Shown one piece after another: positions 28,591 through 38,649 of a DNA stretch of 64,000 nucleotides. Below the pieces are notes generated by a model. That model was given only the letters and a program-made list of their open reading frames with translations. It did not search any database and had not been told where the DNA came from. Both the position numbers and the translations under genes were made by a program. This DNA is from Polaromonas sp. (GTDB lineage: Bacteria; Pseudomonadota; Gammaproteobacteria; Burkholderiales; Burkholderiaceae_C), in contig NZ_JABBPF010000150.1 of assembly GCF_012927415.1 (NCBI RefSeq), positions 1 through 64,000 of the forward strand, written 5' to 3'. The stretch's first letter is position 1; every line of letters starts with the position of its first letter.

Positions 28591-29751
28591 ATGAAAAATT
28601 CAAATTCCGGCAGCATTACCTTGGGCGCAATTGCTGCTGCGCTGACGACCGCCACCATGCTGCTCACAGGCTGCGACAACCCGCCCGACACTGTCAGGAT
28701 CGGCGTCGCCCAGCCTCTTACCGGCAACCTTGCCGAACTGGGCCAGGACTTGCACAACGGCGTCAAGCTGGCAGTAGCCGAACTCAACAAGGAAGGCTTC
28801 AAGATCAAGGGGAAGCCTGTCATGCTTGAAATTGTCGCGATGGACGATCGCTCCGACCCCGCCACCGGCAAGGAAGTTGCCCAAAAAATGATCGATGCCG
28901 GCGTGGTGGCCGTGATCGGCAACCTTAACTCCGGCGTCAGCATTGAAGCAGCCCCGATTTATGCTGCCAAAGACATCGCGCAGCTGGCGATATCGACCAA
29001 CCCCAAGTTCACGCAACTCGGCCTTGCGACGACCTATCGCCTGGTTGCCAACGACACCCTTCAGGCGAAAGCCATTGGCTCCTTTGCCGCGAGTCAGCTC
29101 AACGCCACCCGATACGCGGTAGTGGACGACGGAACACCGTACGGAAAAGGTCTGGCCGACGGCGCTGCGGAGCAACTTAAAATTGCCAAAAAGCAGATTA
29201 CCCTGCGTCAATCGTTTGACGACAAAACCACAGTTTTTGACGAGCTGGCCGGCAAGCTCAAACAAAACGGCGTGGAAGTGCTCATCACGACGCTGAACGA
29301 CTTCCAGGTGCTGGCTTTGCTCGAGGCATTAAAAAAAATCGAATACACCCAGCTCAACATTCTGGGCGGTGACACCATCAAGACCATCAGCATGCTTAAA
29401 GGCACCGAGATGATCAAGGGCCTGTATGCCACCTCGCCGATTCTCGATGCCAAGGAATTCGTAAATGGCAAACTATTTTTGACGAAGTACCAGGAGGCGT
29501 ACAAGAAAGAACCCGCGTACGGAGGCCACTATACCTATGACGCGATGTACATTCTGGCCGGTGCCATGCAGCGCGCCAACTCCGCCAGCCCAAAAAAGAT
29601 TACCGAGATTCTGCATACCTTTGACGGCTATGCGCCAATTACCGGCTCGATGAAATGGGACAGCGTGGGCGAGCAACGCTACGGCGTGGTTGGCGTCTAT
29701 GCTGCACGCAAAGGTGTCTGGGATCTGCAACTGCGATCTGACCGCTGGTAA
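28591..29751 (+). CDS. Branched-chain amino-acid-type ABC transporter substrate-binding lipoprotein
   Basis: LLTGCDN lipobox; VRIGVAQPLTGNLAELGQDLHNGVKLAVAELN. Confidence 0.9.
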   Translation: MKNSNSGSITLGAIAAALTTATMLLTGCDNPPDTVRIGVAQPLTGNLAELGQDLHNGVKLAVAELNKEGFKIKGKPVMLEIVAMDDRSDPATGKEVAQKMIDAGVVAVIGNLNSGVSIEAAPIYAAKDIAQLAISTNPKFTQLGLATTYRLVANDTLQAKAIGSFAASQLNATRYAVVDDGTPYGKGLADGAAEQLKIAKKQITLRQSFDDKTTVFDELAGKLKQNGVEVLITTLNDFQVLALLEALKKIEYTQLNILGGDTIKTISMLKGTEMIKGLYATSPILDAKEFVNGKLFLTKYQEAYKKEPAYGGHYTYDAMYILAGAMQRANSASPKKITEILHTFDGYAPITGSMKWDSVGEQRYGVVGVYAARKGVWDLQLRSDRW

Positions 29752-29763
29752 GCGTGTGCGGCC

Positions 29764-30417
29764 ATGACCCGGTCAGCGCCCGGCGGCAAAACCGTTACGC
29801 ACAGTTCCATTCCCGCCCTCACCCCCGCCGACATCCTTGATTTCTGGCTGGGCGATGGCCTGACACAAGGATGGCCCACGCAAGACCTCAAAAAGCGCTG
29901 GTTTTATGGCGGCGCGGCGCTGGACCGGGAGATCAGGATCCGCTTTGGCCCAAGCGTCTTGCAGGCAGTCGGCGGCGCACTGCAGGACTGGGAAAGCCAG
30001 GTCCAGAGCAGACTGGCCCTTGTCATACTGCTCGACCAGTTCACACGCAATGTTTTTCGCGCCACCGCGCAGGCGTTTGCCGGCGATGTGCGCGCCCGGC
30101 AACTTACCCTTCAGACGCTGGCCGCTCGCGAAGACCAGCGGTTGCCTTGGGTGGCACGGGTCTTCCTTTACATGCCGCTGATGCATGCCGAAGACGCGGC
30201 ATTGCAGGACGAAAGCGTCACGCGCTTTTCCCAACTGCTGGCCGATGCGCCGGTCAACCTGAAGCCGCGCCTCCAGGGCAACCTGGACTTCGCTCGCGAG
30301 CACCAGGGCATCATTGCCCGGTTTGGTCGGTTTCCCTACCGTAACGCCGCGCTGGGACGCATCAGCACAGACCGGGAAGAAGAGTTTTTACTGAAGGGGC
30401 AGCGCTTTGGACAGTAG
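29764..30417 (+). CDS. DUF924 family protein
   Basis: ILDFWLGDG...KKRWFYGGAALDREIRIRFG...LVILLDQFTRNVFRATAQAFAGD. Confidence 0.9.
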   Translation: MTRSAPGGKTVTHSSIPALTPADILDFWLGDGLTQGWPTQDLKKRWFYGGAALDREIRIRFGPSVLQAVGGALQDWESQVQSRLALVILLDQFTRNVFRATAQAFAGDVRARQLTLQTLAAREDQRLPWVARVFLYMPLMHAEDAALQDESVTRFSQLLADAPVNLKPRLQGNLDFAREHQGIIARFGRFPYRNAALGRISTDREEEFLLKGQRFGQ

Positions 30418-30643
30418 CAGCAGGCGCGGCTGACGGCGGCATTGAATTATTCCGCGGCAGCTTGAGCCAGAACGCCCACCATCCAGACCGCAAATTTCGG
30501 CAGATGGTCTTTTTTTGTTGGCCTGTTAAAAATACCGGCCTGAACAGGCAATATGCACTTTCACCGGTTTAGCGCAAAGTTCTACCGTATATTCATGAGG
30601 CCCGAGGTTTAATCGGGCATATTTCAACAATACAGGAGACCTG

Positions 30644-31234
30644 ATGAAAATTGATCGCAACACCCTTTTTGCCTTCAGCAAAAGCACCGCTGTCACGCTC
30701 GCTGTCGTGACAGGTGCTGCGACCCTGATGGCGGCCTGCTCCGGGGTAAAACCGCCGCCCAAGGAGTATGCGCAGGAGCGCCTTGACGATCAGATCCAGG
30801 TGCAAGCGGGCAATGTGGTGGCGCTTGAAACCACGGCAACCGGCCTGCGTAATTACGAGTGCAAAACCAACGCCAATGCTGCAGGCACTATTGGCTGGGT
30901 TCTGGTGAGCCCGCAGGCTGAACTGGTCGACCGGACTGGCAAAGAAGTCGCCAAATATTCGGGTCCACCCGCTACCTGGACCCACATGGATGGCTCCAGC
31001 GTGGTGGGCCAGCAGATTGCGGTTGCGCCGCGCCCGGGTGCGACCAACCTCGCGTACCAGTTGTCCAAGGGCACGCCGGGTGCGGCGCCCGGCGTTCTGC
31101 AAAACATCACTTACATCCAGCGCATCAAGACCAAGGGTGGCCAGGACCTGAGCAAGGCGTGCGCGCAGTCAAATCTGGGCGACAAGCTCACACTGCCCTA
31201 CCAGGCTGACTACATTTTCTGGAAGGCTGCGTAA
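30644..31234 (+). CDS. DUF3455-like lipoprotein
   Basis: MAACSG lipobox; NYECKTNANAAGTIGWVLVSPQAELVDRTGK...GPPATWTHMDGSSVVGQ. Confidence 0.75.
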   Translation: MKIDRNTLFAFSKSTAVTLAVVTGAATLMAACSGVKPPPKEYAQERLDDQIQVQAGNVVALETTATGLRNYECKTNANAAGTIGWVLVSPQAELVDRTGKEVAKYSGPPATWTHMDGSSVVGQQIAVAPRPGATNLAYQLSKGTPGAAPGVLQNITYIQRIKTKGGQDLSKACAQSNLGDKLTLPYQADYIFWKAA

Positions 31235-31382
31235 GGCAGCCGCAATACGGTCGCCTTCAAAAACGCGCCGCTGATGGCTGCACAACAGCCATTCAACAAA
31301 AGCCCGCAAGCCCGGAATTGGGGGCTTTTTTTTTGAAAAACTCGCCCCGCTTCCAACCAGTGCACCCACCCCGCCCGCCCAC

Positions 31383-31409
31383 AAAAAAGCCTGCGCTAAG
31401 CAGGCTTTT
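31383..31409. terminator. Bidirectional rho-independent terminator
   Basis: AAAAAAGCCTGC-gctaa-GCAGGCTTTT. Confidence 0.85.
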
Positions 31410-31436
31410 CAGGCTCTTATCGCGCTGACCTCAATA

Positions 31437-31865
31437 TCAGTCGTCATCACGGTCGTGACGGCGACCACCTCGCTGGTATTCCACCGGCGCATAACCTTGA
31501 CCGTAATAGCCGCGCGGTGCCTGCTGGTAAAAACCCTCGCGGTGACGCCAATGACGCGGGCGCTCGTAGTAAACCGGCTGCGGTGCGTAATAAACCGGTG
31601 CGGGCCTCACGAACACAGGTCGTGGCTGGTAATAGACCGGTTCCTGCTCAACATAAATGGGTTGCTGCTGTATGTAGACAGGTGGTTGATAAACCGAGCC
31701 TACGTTGCCCACGTTGACCCCTACGCCGGGACTGCCCACGCCTACTGACCAATAAACATTGTCCCGGGCCTGTGCAGCACCAGCAAAACCCATGGCTGCA
31801 ATCGCCAGTGTGGCGGCAACGGCCGCCAGCACTGCAGGGCGATTTGCCTTGATGATTGTGTTCAT
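31437..31865 (-). CDS. Secreted Pro/Tyr-rich repetitive protein
   Basis: Signal peptide, then PPVYIQQQPIYVEQEPVYYQPRPVFVRPAPVYYAPQPVYYERPRHWRHREG. Confidence 0.75.
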   Translation of the reverse strand: MNTIIKANRPAVLAAVAATLAIAAMGFAGAAQARDNVYWSVGVGSPGVGVNVGNVGSVYQPPVYIQQQPIYVEQEPVYYQPRPVFVRPAPVYYAPQPVYYERPRHWRHREGFYQQAPRGYYGQGYAPVEYQRGGRRHDRDDD

Positions 31866-31997
31866 AACTGATCCTTTGAAAGGGCAAAAAAAGCCCATGC
31901 CTTTATTAAACGCGTTAAGCCGGTTCCGGCCTACCGGATGCCCTGTTAAGAGAGTTGCCAAACGTAACCCTGTCGCGCAACCGCCTAAAATCAGTCG

Positions 31998-33803
31998 ATG
32001 ACTTCCCCCGTCCCCTCCAAAGCCGCCAGCCCTGCCGACAAAGAAGCCCACAAGCCGAGCAACTTTTTACGGCACATCATCGAAAAAGACCTGCTTGACA
32101 GCACTTATGCCCAGCGTTTCTGGGGCGGCAGCCCGGGCGACGCCGCCCACCACGCCGCCGGCCAGCCAGACCCGGCCAAAGTACGCATGCGTTTTCCGCC
32201 CGAGCCCAACGGCTACCTGCACATAGGCCACGCCAAAAGCATCTGCCTGAACTTCGGCCTGGCGCGAGAGTACGGCGGCGTATGCCACCTGCGTTTTGAC
32301 GATACCAATCCCGAAAAAGAAGACAAAGAATACGTCAACTCCATCATCGACGCGGTGAAGTGGCTGGGCTTTGGCTGGGAAAACAACGGAGAAAGCAATC
32401 TTTACCAGGCCAGTGATTACTTCGACTTCATGTACCGCGCCGCCGAGTTTTTGATTGAATCCGGCCAGGCCTATGTTGACGAGCAAAGCGCCGATGACAT
32501 GCGCCACAACCGCGGCGACTTTGGCCATCCCGGCACCAACAGCCCCTACCGTAGCCGCACGCCTGCCGAAAACCTCGCCCGCTTCATCGAAATGCGCGAC
32601 GGCAAACACGAAGACGGCGCCATGGTGCTGCGCGCCAAGATCGACATGACCAGCCCCAACATCAACCTGCGCGACCCGGCCATCTACCGGATCCGCCGCG
32701 CCACGCACCACAACACCGGCGACAAATGGTGCATCTACCCGATGTACACCTTTGCGCACCCGATTGAGGATGCGCTGGAGCAGATTACCCACAGCATCTG
32801 CACGCTGGAATTTGAAGACCAGCGCCCGTTTTACGACTGGCTGCTCGAAAGACTGTGCGAAGGCGGCCTGGTGGCCACGCCACACCCGCGCCAATACGAA
32901 TTTGCTAGGTTAAACCTGACCTACGTGCTGACCAGCAAACGCAAGCTCGCCCAGCTGGTCTATGACCACAAAGTCACCGGCTGGGACGACCCGCGCATGC
33001 CCACCATCGTCGGCCTGCGCCGCCGTGGCTACACGCCCGAAGCGATTCAGCTGTTTGCCGAACGCATCGGCGTGACCAAAAGCGACAGCTGGATCGACTA
33101 CTCTACCCTGGAAGGCTGCCTGCGCGAAACCCTGGACGGCAGCGCCCCCCGCGCTATGGCCGTGCTGGACCCCATCAAGTTGGTGCTGACCAACTGGGAT
33201 GAGGTGATGGGCGGCGCAATGCTCGATGACTGCTCCGCCCCGGTCCACCCCCACCACCCCGACCTGGGCAAACGCAAATTCCAGATCGGCAAAGAAGTGT
33301 GGATTGAACGCACCGACTTTGAAGAGACGCCGCCCAAAGGCTTCTTCCGCCTGTTCCCTGGCAACAAGGTCCGCCTGAAATACGGCCACGTCATCGAATG
33401 CACGGGCGCTATCAAAGATGAAGCAGGAAACTTAACATCCGTGGCGGCTACGATCATTCCAGACACCAAAAGCGGCACCCCCGGCTCCGACGCCGTGAAG
33501 GTCAAAGGCGTGATCACCTGGGTTGGCGTACACGACGCCCTGCCCGCCGAAGTGCGCTTGTACGAACGCCTGTTTGTAGAAGCCCACCCCGAAGCCGGCG
33601 GCAAAGACTTCATTGAAAACCTGAACCCGAACAGTTTGAAAGTGCTGAACGCGTTTGTGGAGCCTTCATTGGCGGCAGCCAAGGCTGACGACAAGTTTCA
33701 GTTCGAACGGCATGGTTACTTTGCGGCGGATCGGGTGGATCATGCGGCTGGGAAGCCTGTGTTTAATTTGGCTGTGGGGTTGAAGGATGGCTGGGGAAAG
33801 TAG
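31998..33803 (+). CDS. glnS: Glutaminyl-tRNA synthetase
   Basis: RFPPEPNGYLHIGHAKSICLNFGLA, VTKSDSWIDYSTLEGCLRE, conserved throughout. Confidence 0.97.
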   Translation: MTSPVPSKAASPADKEAHKPSNFLRHIIEKDLLDSTYAQRFWGGSPGDAAHHAAGQPDPAKVRMRFPPEPNGYLHIGHAKSICLNFGLAREYGGVCHLRFDDTNPEKEDKEYVNSIIDAVKWLGFGWENNGESNLYQASDYFDFMYRAAEFLIESGQAYVDEQSADDMRHNRGDFGHPGTNSPYRSRTPAENLARFIEMRDGKHEDGAMVLRAKIDMTSPNINLRDPAIYRIRRATHHNTGDKWCIYPMYTFAHPIEDALEQITHSICTLEFEDQRPFYDWLLERLCEGGLVATPHPRQYEFARLNLTYVLTSKRKLAQLVYDHKVTGWDDPRMPTIVGLRRRGYTPEAIQLFAERIGVTKSDSWIDYSTLEGCLRETLDGSAPRAMAVLDPIKLVLTNWDEVMGGAMLDDCSAPVHPHHPDLGKRKFQIGKEVWIERTDFEETPPKGFFRLFPGNKVRLKYGHVIECTGAIKDEAGNLTSVAATIIPDTKSGTPGSDAVKVKGVITWVGVHDALPAEVRLYERLFVEAHPEAGGKDFIENLNPNSLKVLNAFVEPSLAAAKADDKFQFERHGYFAADRVDHAAGKPVFNLAVGLKDGWGK

Positions 33804-33815
33804 TCAATAACCAAA

Positions 33816-35429
33816 ATGCCCAACAGGCAAAATATTCAAGAAGACAAAATGGTGAAAAAAAGTGGCACTACGTCAGTATTAAACACTCAGGAGGTCGATG
33901 ACTTACTTGTACTATGCGAAGAAGTGATGCGTGCAACACCAGAGGGTGCTAATCGCTTTATTGAACCCGCACCGGGTGTACTATCCCGCGCAAAAGCGAA
34001 GCAACACAGTATGGTTTTTGGCAGACGTGGCTCTGGAAAATCAAGCCTCTTGCGCAAAACTGCTGCGGACCTGACAGTTGATCGCAGGCCCATTGCGTTT
34101 GTCGATCTAGAAACTTTTAAGGGCCACACCTATCCTGATGTATTGATTAGCGTCCTGATAAAGACGCTCGGCGAGTTTGAGCGCTGGTTGAATAGCGCAG
34201 CAATTAACCCAGCAACAAAAACATCGTTTTGGAGAAAACTGTTTGGCACGACGCCAAACCGGCCTCCATTTAACAAGGTGAAGACTGCTGAGTTGAAGGA
34301 AGTTCTTAAAAACATCATCCGTGATCTAGAGGCACAGCTGCGAACCCCGGAAACTAGCAACAAGCAAGTCAGGACAACTGTTGCGAATGAAACTACTGCT
34401 TCAGTTCAAACAGCGGTGAACGCAACCGCTCCTGGTGTAACCGCTTCAGCAACTGGAAACATCAGTGGAAAAATTAATGCAGGAACTGAGGAACAAACAA
34501 CTTATGTATCCCATAAGGTTGAATATCTTCATCAGAACATACTCCGCTTTCAGCACTTCTTTAAGGAACTGTCTGATTTGTCAGATGGATCTTCATTCTT
34601 GATCTTGGATGACCTGTATCACATACGGAGGGCAGATCAAGCAAAGGTAATTGACTACTTTCACAGAGTTGCCAAAGGCAATGGAATGTGGGTAAAAATT
34701 GGAACCATCAAACACCGCAGTCAGTGGTACGAACACTCTGATCCACCGATTGGCATGAAGCTTGGGGACGATGCGAAGGAAATCAACTTAGATATTTCAC
34801 TCGAAAAATTTGAGACATTGAAGACGTTTTTGCGCCAAGTCCTCGAAAACCTAGTCGTTGAGAAGTCCCCCTTAGCTATTAAGGATTTAGTAAACCCCAC
34901 CGCAATTGACCGAATCATAATTGCGTCAGGTGGCGTAACGAGGGACTTTGTAGGCATTTTTTCCGGCTCGATAGCGGTCGCCAGAAATCGCGGCAGCGAC
35001 CACCACAGAGGCCCAAAAATTGGTCTTGAAGATGTAAATCTAGCAGCAGGTGAATACGACTCCAATAAGCGCGAGGAATTCAAATTGGACTCAGCAGAAG
35101 ATCGAGTGGTTCTAGAGAAAGCATTTGATGCTCTAGTTACGTTTTGTACAGAGACTTCAAAGTCCAACGTTTTCCTTGTTTCACAAAAACTCACCGGGTC
35201 TGTTAGGGAGTCGATTGATCAGCTCATCGATTTGAGGATGATTCATCCGGTCAAATCCCGAGTAACACTAAAGAAAGGTGCTGCTGGAGAGTTATACGAA
35301 GCCTACATGCTTGACCTCAGTCAGTACACAGCTGCTCGTAAAGTACACGACTTTCATATGGTCGATCTGAGTAGTAGTGACAAGGATGAGGCGATTCGGA
35401 AATCATCATTAATTTATGCTGGTAACTAG
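33816..35429 (+). CDS. P-loop ATPase (possible defence-associated)
   Basis: MVFGRRGSGKSSLLRKTA (Walker A), SSFLILDDLYHIRRADQAK (Walker B). Confidence 0.75.
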   Translation: MPNRQNIQEDKMVKKSGTTSVLNTQEVDDLLVLCEEVMRATPEGANRFIEPAPGVLSRAKAKQHSMVFGRRGSGKSSLLRKTAADLTVDRRPIAFVDLETFKGHTYPDVLISVLIKTLGEFERWLNSAAINPATKTSFWRKLFGTTPNRPPFNKVKTAELKEVLKNIIRDLEAQLRTPETSNKQVRTTVANETTASVQTAVNATAPGVTASATGNISGKINAGTEEQTTYVSHKVEYLHQNILRFQHFFKELSDLSDGSSFLILDDLYHIRRADQAKVIDYFHRVAKGNGMWVKIGTIKHRSQWYEHSDPPIGMKLGDDAKEINLDISLEKFETLKTFLRQVLENLVVEKSPLAIKDLVNPTAIDRIIIASGGVTRDFVGIFSGSIAVARNRGSDHHRGPKIGLEDVNLAAGEYDSNKREEFKLDSAEDRVVLEKAFDALVTFCTETSKSNVFLVSQKLTGSVRESIDQLIDLRMIHPVKSRVTLKKGAAGELYEAYMLDLSQYTAARKVHDFHMVDLSSSDKDEAIRKSSLIYAGN

Positions 35430-35586
35430 ATTTGACTTGGCTTCCTCGTGTGCGAGACATTGGGCCCGAGAAATTGGCGAGGGAAGAATTGGATTCAGCC
35501 TCCGATTATTTTTGGAAAATCCAGGTTCACCTTAGACTGCAACTAACTAAAAATCGCTTCACACAATCACAGTCACACTTGAAACC

Positions 35587-36303
35587 ATGGCCAAATTCCT
35601 AAACACAAGCGCGACCAATTATTTTCTCGAAGAGATGATCAAAGGCGCGGCAGACCGCTTGATTCTGATCAGCCCTTTTCTCAAGCTCAATGACAGAATG
35701 AAAGAGCTGCTGGCAGACAAGAATCGTTTGAAGATTGACGTTCGCATCGTCTACGGTAAAAGCGAGTTGCAGCCGCAAGAAATTGAATGGCTGCGCGGCT
35801 TGACTTACATCCGCACTAGCTTCTGCAAAAACTTGCACGCCAAGTGCTACATGAACGAAGAGATGTGCATCGTCACCAGCCTAAATCTGTACGAGTTTAG
35901 TCAGGTCAACAACAATGAAATGGGCATCTTGATTCGAAGAGCCGAAGACGGTCAGCTGTACAAGGATGCCTACGAAGAAGCACAGCGCATCATCCGCATC
36001 AGCGACGAAGTACGTATTTCATTGGAACGCGTGACCAGCGAACCCGAAACTGCTAATCATGAAGCTGAAAAGAGCTCAGAAACCGAGACCGTCGGCGACA
36101 AGCTGCCTTCGGGCAAGTTGGCTCAAAAGCTAGGGTTAAAGACTGTGCAGTTATTGGATCGTGCCACTGAACAGGGCTATCTACTGCTGACAGGAGATAA
36201 ACATGCAGTGACGCCAAAAGGTGACAAAGCCGGGGTGGAGTTTGTTGCCAAGGGGCGCTTCGGCCCGTACTTCTTGTGGCCTCAGGACTTTCATCCGGTC
36301 TGA
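35587..36303 (+). CDS. Phospholipase D-like domain protein (PLDc_2-like)
   Basis: DRLILISPFLKLND...NLHAKCYMNEEMCIVTSLNLYEFSQVNNNEMGIL. Confidence 0.8.
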   Translation: MAKFLNTSATNYFLEEMIKGAADRLILISPFLKLNDRMKELLADKNRLKIDVRIVYGKSELQPQEIEWLRGLTYIRTSFCKNLHAKCYMNEEMCIVTSLNLYEFSQVNNNEMGILIRRAEDGQLYKDAYEEAQRIIRISDEVRISLERVTSEPETANHEAEKSSETETVGDKLPSGKLAQKLGLKTVQLLDRATEQGYLLLTGDKHAVTPKGDKAGVEFVAKGRFGPYFLWPQDFHPV

Positions 36304-36359
36304 CAAATAGTCATATTGCAATACCGACCCGTGGTCACTCGCAAACTTAAACCCAAGCC

Positions 36360-36533
36360 ATGGATCAGACTGCAAAAACAAGCCAAAACCGACTTAGGCC
36401 TCCCCCAAAAGCGCTAGAAAAGGCTTTGAAGGATTCAGCAGACCGCGCACGCCGCATGGCCGAAGCGTTCGGGTTGAAAGTGCCGGGCATTGCACCAAAA
36501 TCTGTGAAGACCGACGGCAAGGCATCACCATGA
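36360..36533 (+). CDS. Short ORF, hypothetical (57 aa)
   Basis: MDQTAKTSQNRLRPPPKALEKALKDSADRARRMAEAFGLKVPGIAPKSVKTDGKASP*; ATGA overlap with the following remnant; below the track length cutoff. Confidence 0.45.
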   Translation: MDQTAKTSQNRLRPPPKALEKALKDSADRARRMAEAFGLKVPGIAPKSVKTDGKASP

Positions 36534-36780
36534 ACCCAACTGACAAAACCCTCAGCGCTCAAGCAGTGCAGTAGATCGAATGACCCTGGTGGAACGCATT
36601 TTGGACAGTTTGGATGAGCCTGATGCGTCTGTGGACGCACTATGGGCCAAGTAGGCCGATGACCGGTTAACGGCGTATCGAGGAGGCGAGATCCGTGCAA
36701 TGGCTTTGTCTGACGTGATCGCCAAATACCGACAGTGCGCCGTTATGGGGCGCTCGAATCCCGATATTTGATAGTACGGG
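36530..36780 (+). pseudogene. Decayed addiction-module antitoxin (TIGR02574-like)
   Basis: MTLVERILDSLDEPDASVDALWAK(TAG)ADDRLTAYRGGEIRAMALSDVIAKYR read in one frame. Confidence 0.6.
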
Positions 36781-36785
36781 CTAGT

Positions 36786-37652
36786 TCAACTGACGTTCCG
36801 GGTTCCCCTGCAAACCGGATATTGAACACAGCCCCAAAACTCCCCGCCCGAGTTAACCCCACGCCTTGCAACCCGCATCTTCATCGCGGCACCGCAGGCA
36901 GGACATGCAGGGACTGCACTCGGTGCTGACGGCACAGGGGCCTCAAAAACGCGTGTTGATGGTTGATTGACCGTGCTGCGCGCCGCTTTGGCTTGCGCCA
37001 GCAAACCATGCAAACGCGCGCCGTCGATGAGTGTGATGTTTCGGCCTGCAGCGAACTCGGTGGCGTCTTCCGTGAAGCGGCCAGACGTCACGACGAAGCC
37101 CCCAGCGGCTCCTTTGGCGGCCATCACCCCGTACAGCTCACGCACCACCGTGACGCTGACTTTGAACGCCTTCCACTGTTTGCATTGGACGAGGAATTTT
37201 TCGGACCCTTGGCTGAGCACCAGATCAATGCCGCCGTCAGGCCCTGCGCCACCCGTTTCGGTCACGCTATAGCCCTGCAGACGGAACGCTTCGCCCACCA
37301 GCATTTCAAATTCACGCCAGGACATGCCATCCAGCGCATCGGCCGATTTGTTTTGCGACACCTGGGTGAGCAGCGACTGGCGACGGCGACGCCCCATAAA
37401 AGAACCCAGCGCGCCCAGCAGGCAAATGACCGGGACGATGAACGGCCCCGCGAACGCCAAAGTGGTGACGACTGACCCAACGATCACGCCAGTCATCTGA
37501 CCGGGCGTGAGGCCTAGCAACTGGGTGGGTTTGGCCAGCTGGTGCAGAAAAACATAGCTGATCAGGGCGAGCGCCACGCCCGCCCACCACGGCAGCACCG
37601 TGATCAGGCTCAGCATGTCGTCCAACGGACTGGTCTTCTTTCTACGCGCCAT
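36786..37652 (-). CDS. Mrr-like restriction endonuclease domain with topoisomerase-type zinc finger
   Basis: GMSWREFEMLVGEAFRLQGYSVTETGGAGPDGGIDLVLSQGSEKFLVQCKQWK (D..QCK) and CPACGAAMKMRVARRGVNSGGEFWGCVQYPVCRGTR; N-terminal TM segments. Confidence 0.88.
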   Translation of the reverse strand: MARRKKTSPLDDMLSLITVLPWWAGVALALISYVFLHQLAKPTQLLGLTPGQMTGVIVGSVVTTLAFAGPFIVPVICLLGALGSFMGRRRRQSLLTQVSQNKSADALDGMSWREFEMLVGEAFRLQGYSVTETGGAGPDGGIDLVLSQGSEKFLVQCKQWKAFKVSVTVVRELYGVMAAKGAAGGFVVTSGRFTEDATEFAAGRNITLIDGARLHGLLAQAKAARSTVNQPSTRVFEAPVPSAPSAVPACPACGAAMKMRVARRGVNSGGEFWGCVQYPVCRGTRNVS

Positions 37653-37937
37653 CGTTCCAACTCCTCCTTAAATTCAAATCAAACTCCCCGGCTTTCCTCC
37701 GCCGGATTCGCCAAAAGCCAATTCACCGGATAAGCCCTCATAAACTCTCGTGCTTTCGCCAGGCGGGCGCGTAATCAGCACGCCTTGCCACAGTTTGAGA
37801 ATTGCTCCTTTTTTAGTAGCAGTTAAGACAATGAAATCCTCGGCTAATACTCAATTTTCCATAAAAAATCCCTTTAACTCAATGGTAGACGCGTAAAACC
37901 CGACACTTGGCAGCCACACCACACCCTCCCCTAGCCC

Positions 37938-38402
37938 ATGCTGAGCACCCTCCGAAACCTGCTGACCACCTTTTTCAACGCCGACGACGCTGGCGCTACC
38001 CCCAACGGCCCCGGCCTGCAGCTGGCCACCGCCGTGTTGCTGTTCGACGTGATGCGATCGGACGCCAACACCAGCGACGCAGAGCGTGCGCACGCCATGA
38101 CGACCCTGGGCAAGCGCTTTGCCTTGAGCGACGAGGTGGTGGCGCAGTTGATGGCGAAGGCCGAGCAAACCTCTAAGAACGCCAACGACTACTTCAGCTT
38201 CACCAGCCTGATGAACGACCGCTTCACGCAGGCGCAAAAAATTCAGGTGGTGGAGTTCATGTGGCAGGTGGCTTATGCCGACGGCAAACTCGATGCGAAT
38301 GAAAACCACCTGATCAGCAAGGTGGCGGGCCTGCTGTACGTGACCCATGGCGAGTACATCGGCGCCAAAATGCGCGCCAAGGAAGATGCTCAGTTACTGT
38401 AG
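37938..38402 (+). CDS. TerB-like tellurite-resistance family protein (paralogue of 53420..53884)
   Basis: VVEFMWQVAYADGKLDANENHLISKVAGLLYVTHGEYIGAKMRAKE. Confidence 0.85.
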   Translation: MLSTLRNLLTTFFNADDAGATPNGPGLQLATAVLLFDVMRSDANTSDAERAHAMTTLGKRFALSDEVVAQLMAKAEQTSKNANDYFSFTSLMNDRFTQAQKIQVVEFMWQVAYADGKLDANENHLISKVAGLLYVTHGEYIGAKMRAKEDAQLL

Positions 38403-38405
38403 GTC

Positions 38406-38463
38406 TGCTACATTATTCATAGCTATCAAGGCAAGTAAGTCTTGGACTAGAGCCTGATATCGC
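38406..38463 (+). repeat. Interspersed ~60-bp repeat copy
   Basis: GCTACATTATTCATAGCTATCAAGGCAAGTAAGTCTTGGACTAGAGCCTGATATCGCC. Confidence 0.55.
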
Positions 38464-38649
38464 CAATAATTCGGCCAAAAGCAACTTTAAATGGCCTTAG
38501 GCCACGCCCAATTGGTACGAACGCCATACCTGGATGCGCGGGGATCAAATAAGCTCTCGCTTTTCGCAAGCACCACACATTGGATTTGAAACCGCCGCTT
38601 CACTCATCAACAATGCGCACGGTTTTTCATGGTGCGCTTTGAGCTGTGA

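Noticed and set aside
33409-33450. Possible repeat copy in glnS (GCTATCAAAGATGAAGCAG)
   Set aside because: Encodes the conserved GAIKDEAGN region of GlnS; resemblance to the repeat is limited and best explained by protein conservation.
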